The notes under the pieces were generated by a model that worked only from the letters and a program-made list of their open reading frames with translations, was not told where the DNA came from and ran no database searches. Shown here piece after piece: positions 6,834 to 8,164 of a DNA stretch of 8,164 nucleotides. This DNA is from an uncultured Prevotellaceae bacterium (GTDB lineage Bacteria > Bacteroidota > Bacteroidia > Bacteroidales > Bacteroidaceae). The stretch is taken from NCBI GenBank assembly GCA_937902455.1, contig CALELI010000024.1, positions 1-8,164 on the forward strand, given 5' to 3'. Position 1 is the first letter of the stretch. Every line of letters begins with the position of its first letter. Position numbers and translations under genes: made by a program.

Positions 6834-7907
6834 ATGAAAAGATTCATTTACATTCTTCTTCTTGTGGCATCCTGCATGCCATCGTTAACATCTTATGCAC
6901 AGGGCGGACCAAGATTCCGTTTTGACTCGGCAAACCCTGACGTACACGATCCTGTCATCGCCTATTGCGAAGGACGATATTACATCTTCTCCACAGGCTT
7001 CGGAGTAGGCTGTATGTCGTCAGACGACCTCAAGACCTGGCGACCGGAGAAGGCCGTCATATCCGACATCCCTGCGTGGACACGTGAAGCCGTGAAAGGG
7101 TTCGGAGGACATACATGGGCTCCGGACGTGCAGTACTACAAGGGACTGTGGTACCTCTTCTATTCCTGCTCGGCATTCGGCAAGAACACTTCAGCCATCG
7201 GTCTCGTGACCAACAAGACTCTCAACCCTCAGTCTCCTGACTACAAGTGGGAAGATCGTGGACTGGTCGTACAGAGCATCCCCGGCACGACTAACTGGAA
7301 CGCCATTGACCCGAACATGATAATAGATTCAAAAGGTAAGGCATGGCTCGACTGGGGCTCGTTCTGGGACGGCATTCAGCTGGCAAAGCTCAATGACTTC
7401 GATAAGCCAGAGTCATTGAAGGACAACAACACACGTGGACTCTCGACTACACCAAAGACCGTAGCCCGTCGTTTCCTCCGCAGCGGAAAGAACAAGCCAT
7501 CAGCAGCAGACCTTGCGCTGGCAAACGAAGCTCCCGATGCAGGACCTAACGCCATCGAGGCCCCGTTCATCATCCATGAAGGCAAGTATTTCTACCTCTT
7601 TGCATCGTGGGACTACTGCTGCAAGGGCCAGCGAAGCAACTACAAGACTGTCGTAGGTAGAAGCAAGAAAGTGGAAGGCCCATATCTTGACCGCAACGGC
7701 AAGGACATGGCCGAAGGTGGCGGTGAACTCATTGCCGGTCCTGACGACGAATACTACGGCATCGGCCACTGTGGACTTATGAAGCATGAAGGCAAGTGGC
7801 ACATCGTAGCCCATGGCTATTCCAAGGCCAACAACGGCGCATCCAAACTCTGGCACCGCACCCTCTCCTTCACCTCCGACGGCTGGCCAGTAGTCGACAG
7901 ACAATAA
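6834..7907 (+). CDS. GH43 arabinanase/alpha-L-arabinofuranosidase-like enzyme, exported
   Basis: This inverting hydrolase most resembles arabinan endo-1,5-alpha-L-arabinosidases, which cut the arabinan side chains of pectin. The product has 357 residues from ATG 6834. The frame can be extended to a TTG at 6777, but that stretch contains the -7 promoter element, so 6834 is preferred. The N-terminus (MKRFIYILLLVASC) is an export signal. VASC at 11-14 fits a lipobox, while SYAQ at 20-23 fits ordinary signal peptidase cleavage, so anchoring is undecided. The five-bladed propeller motifs are present: Asp39 in HDPVI (general base), HTWAPDVQYYKG (93-104), GKNTSAIGLVTNKTLN (116-131), Asp159 in NAIDPN (pKa modulator), WGSFWDGIQL (174-183), Glu242 in IEAPFI (general acid) and GIGHCG (309-314). 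A charged, alanine-rich loop at about 215-240 before the Glu242 motif looks longer than in minimal family members. The gene is monocistronic, with its own promoter and terminator, and is divergent from the GH31 operon. Exo-arabinofuranosidase activity cannot be excluded. Confidence 0.93.
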   Translation: MKRFIYILLLVASCMPSLTSYAQGGPRFRFDSANPDVHDPVIAYCEGRYYIFSTGFGVGCMSSDDLKTWRPEKAVISDIPAWTREAVKGFGGHTWAPDVQYYKGLWYLFYSCSAFGKNTSAIGLVTNKTLNPQSPDYKWEDRGLVVQSIPGTTNWNAIDPNMIIDSKGKAWLDWGSFWDGIQLAKLNDFDKPESLKDNNTRGLSTTPKTVARRFLRSGKNKPSAADLALANEAPDAGPNAIEAPFIIHEGKYFYLFASWDYCCKGQRSNYKTVVGRSKKVEGPYLDRNGKDMAEGGGELIAGPDDEYYGIGHCGLMKHEGKWHIVAHGYSKANNGASKLWHRTLSFTSDGWPVVDRQ

Positions 7908-7967
7908 CTGGAACAAGACGATTCAGCACTCTAACGAGAAGCTATAAAGGTGGAATATTACAACACC

Positions 7968-8000
7968 AAAGGCAGTCGGAATAAAAACCCGACTGCTTTT
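7968..8000 (+). terminator. Intrinsic terminator after the GH43 gene
   Basis: GCAGTCGG (7972-7979) pairs perfectly with CCGACTGC (7989-7996). The stem extends through a G-U pair into AAA/TTT, and the loop is nine bases of mostly A. TTTT at 7997-8000 follows. It lies 60 bases after the stop codon. Read on the minus strand, the tail is only CTTTGG, so reverse termination would be weaker. Confidence 0.85.
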
Positions 8001-8164
8001 GTGACATTCAGTCACTAAGATTATTGGAGCGTCATTTTGCATTTTTTATTTTTCAATCCACTATCCGTTCAATCCGTCAGACCCGTGTTCAAATATACAC
8101 CTAAAATCCGCAACTATCCTCAAAAAAGCAATCAGAGGCTGATTTCGTGAGCAGACAATAGTCC
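8001..8164. other. Non-coding stretch after the terminator
   Basis: No convincing gene lies here on either strand. A minor hairpin, GTGAC-ATTCA-GTCAC (8001-8015), directly follows the terminator. The middle part is T-rich, and CAATCC occurs twice (8054-8059 and 8070-8075). The only regulatory-looking signal is the minus-strand promoter candidate listed separately. The window ends before any downstream gene can be seen. Confidence 0.5.
8090..8124 (-). promoter_or_regulatory. Weak minus-strand promoter candidate
   Basis: On the minus strand, TTTG (8124-8121) is followed by 23 bases and TATATTTG (8097-8090), an exact TAnnTTTG match. The spacing is at the upper end of what is seen in Bacteroidetes promoters. 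It points back towards the GH43 terminator, with no credible coding region in between, so it is either a small-RNA promoter or a chance match in AT-rich DNA. Confidence 0.3.

Noticed and set aside
7923..8042. 39-residue minus-strand frame starting at 8042
   Set aside because: It runs through the terminator stem, has no recognisable homology or start context, and is most likely chance.

Overview
The window reads as a carbohydrate-degradation locus from a member of the Bacteroidales. A Prevotella-like genome is the best guess. Three things point there: promoters of the Bacteroidetes type (TTTG / TAnnTTTG), gene starts without a strong Shine-Dalgarno, and a set of signal-peptide-bearing glycoside hydrolases typical of polysaccharide utilisation. 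No rRNA, tRNA, CRISPR array, integrase or insertion sequence was seen. The taxonomic call is inference from style, not from a marker gene.

Layout. Positions 1-364 hold a broken 3' remnant of an AAA+ ATPase of the DUF4143-containing type (+ strand), with an in-frame stop where the gene should continue upstream. It converges, with only 13 bases between, on a three-gene minus-strand operon. In transcription order the operon is a GH31 alpha-xylosidase/alpha-glucosidase-like enzyme (6692-4275), a GH127/GH146-type beta-L-arabinofuranosidase (4207-1808) and a GH29 alpha-L-fucosidase (1751-378). The two spacers inside the operon (67 and 56 bases) are largely made of short tandem heptanucleotide repeats of different sequence. 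From 6693 to 6833 there is a compact divergent promoter region. The two -33 elements form the mirror-image arms of a perfect 7+7 bp dyad. To its right, a single plus-strand GH43 arabinanase-like gene (6834-7907) is followed by a clear hairpin terminator (7968-8000). The last 160 bases contain no convincing gene, only a weak minus-strand promoter candidate.

How the genes fit together. All four intact proteins begin with export signals, so they probably act in the periplasm or at the cell surface. The likely substrate is a plant cell-wall glycan rich in arabinose. The GH43 enzyme would cut alpha-1,5-arabinan or remove alpha-arabinosyl units, and GH146, GH29 and GH31 would remove terminal beta-L-arabinofuranose, fucose and alpha-xylose (or glucose). 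Xyloglucan and RG-II/pectin side chains are the two candidate substrates. The shared operator-like dyad suggests that the operon and the GH43 gene respond to one regulator. The window has no SusC/SusD pair, hybrid two-component regulator or transporter, so it is either the edge of a larger polysaccharide utilisation locus or a satellite enzyme cluster. Nothing here clearly amounts to a new biological system. The most unusual points are the symmetric divergent promoter and the heptamer-filled spacers.
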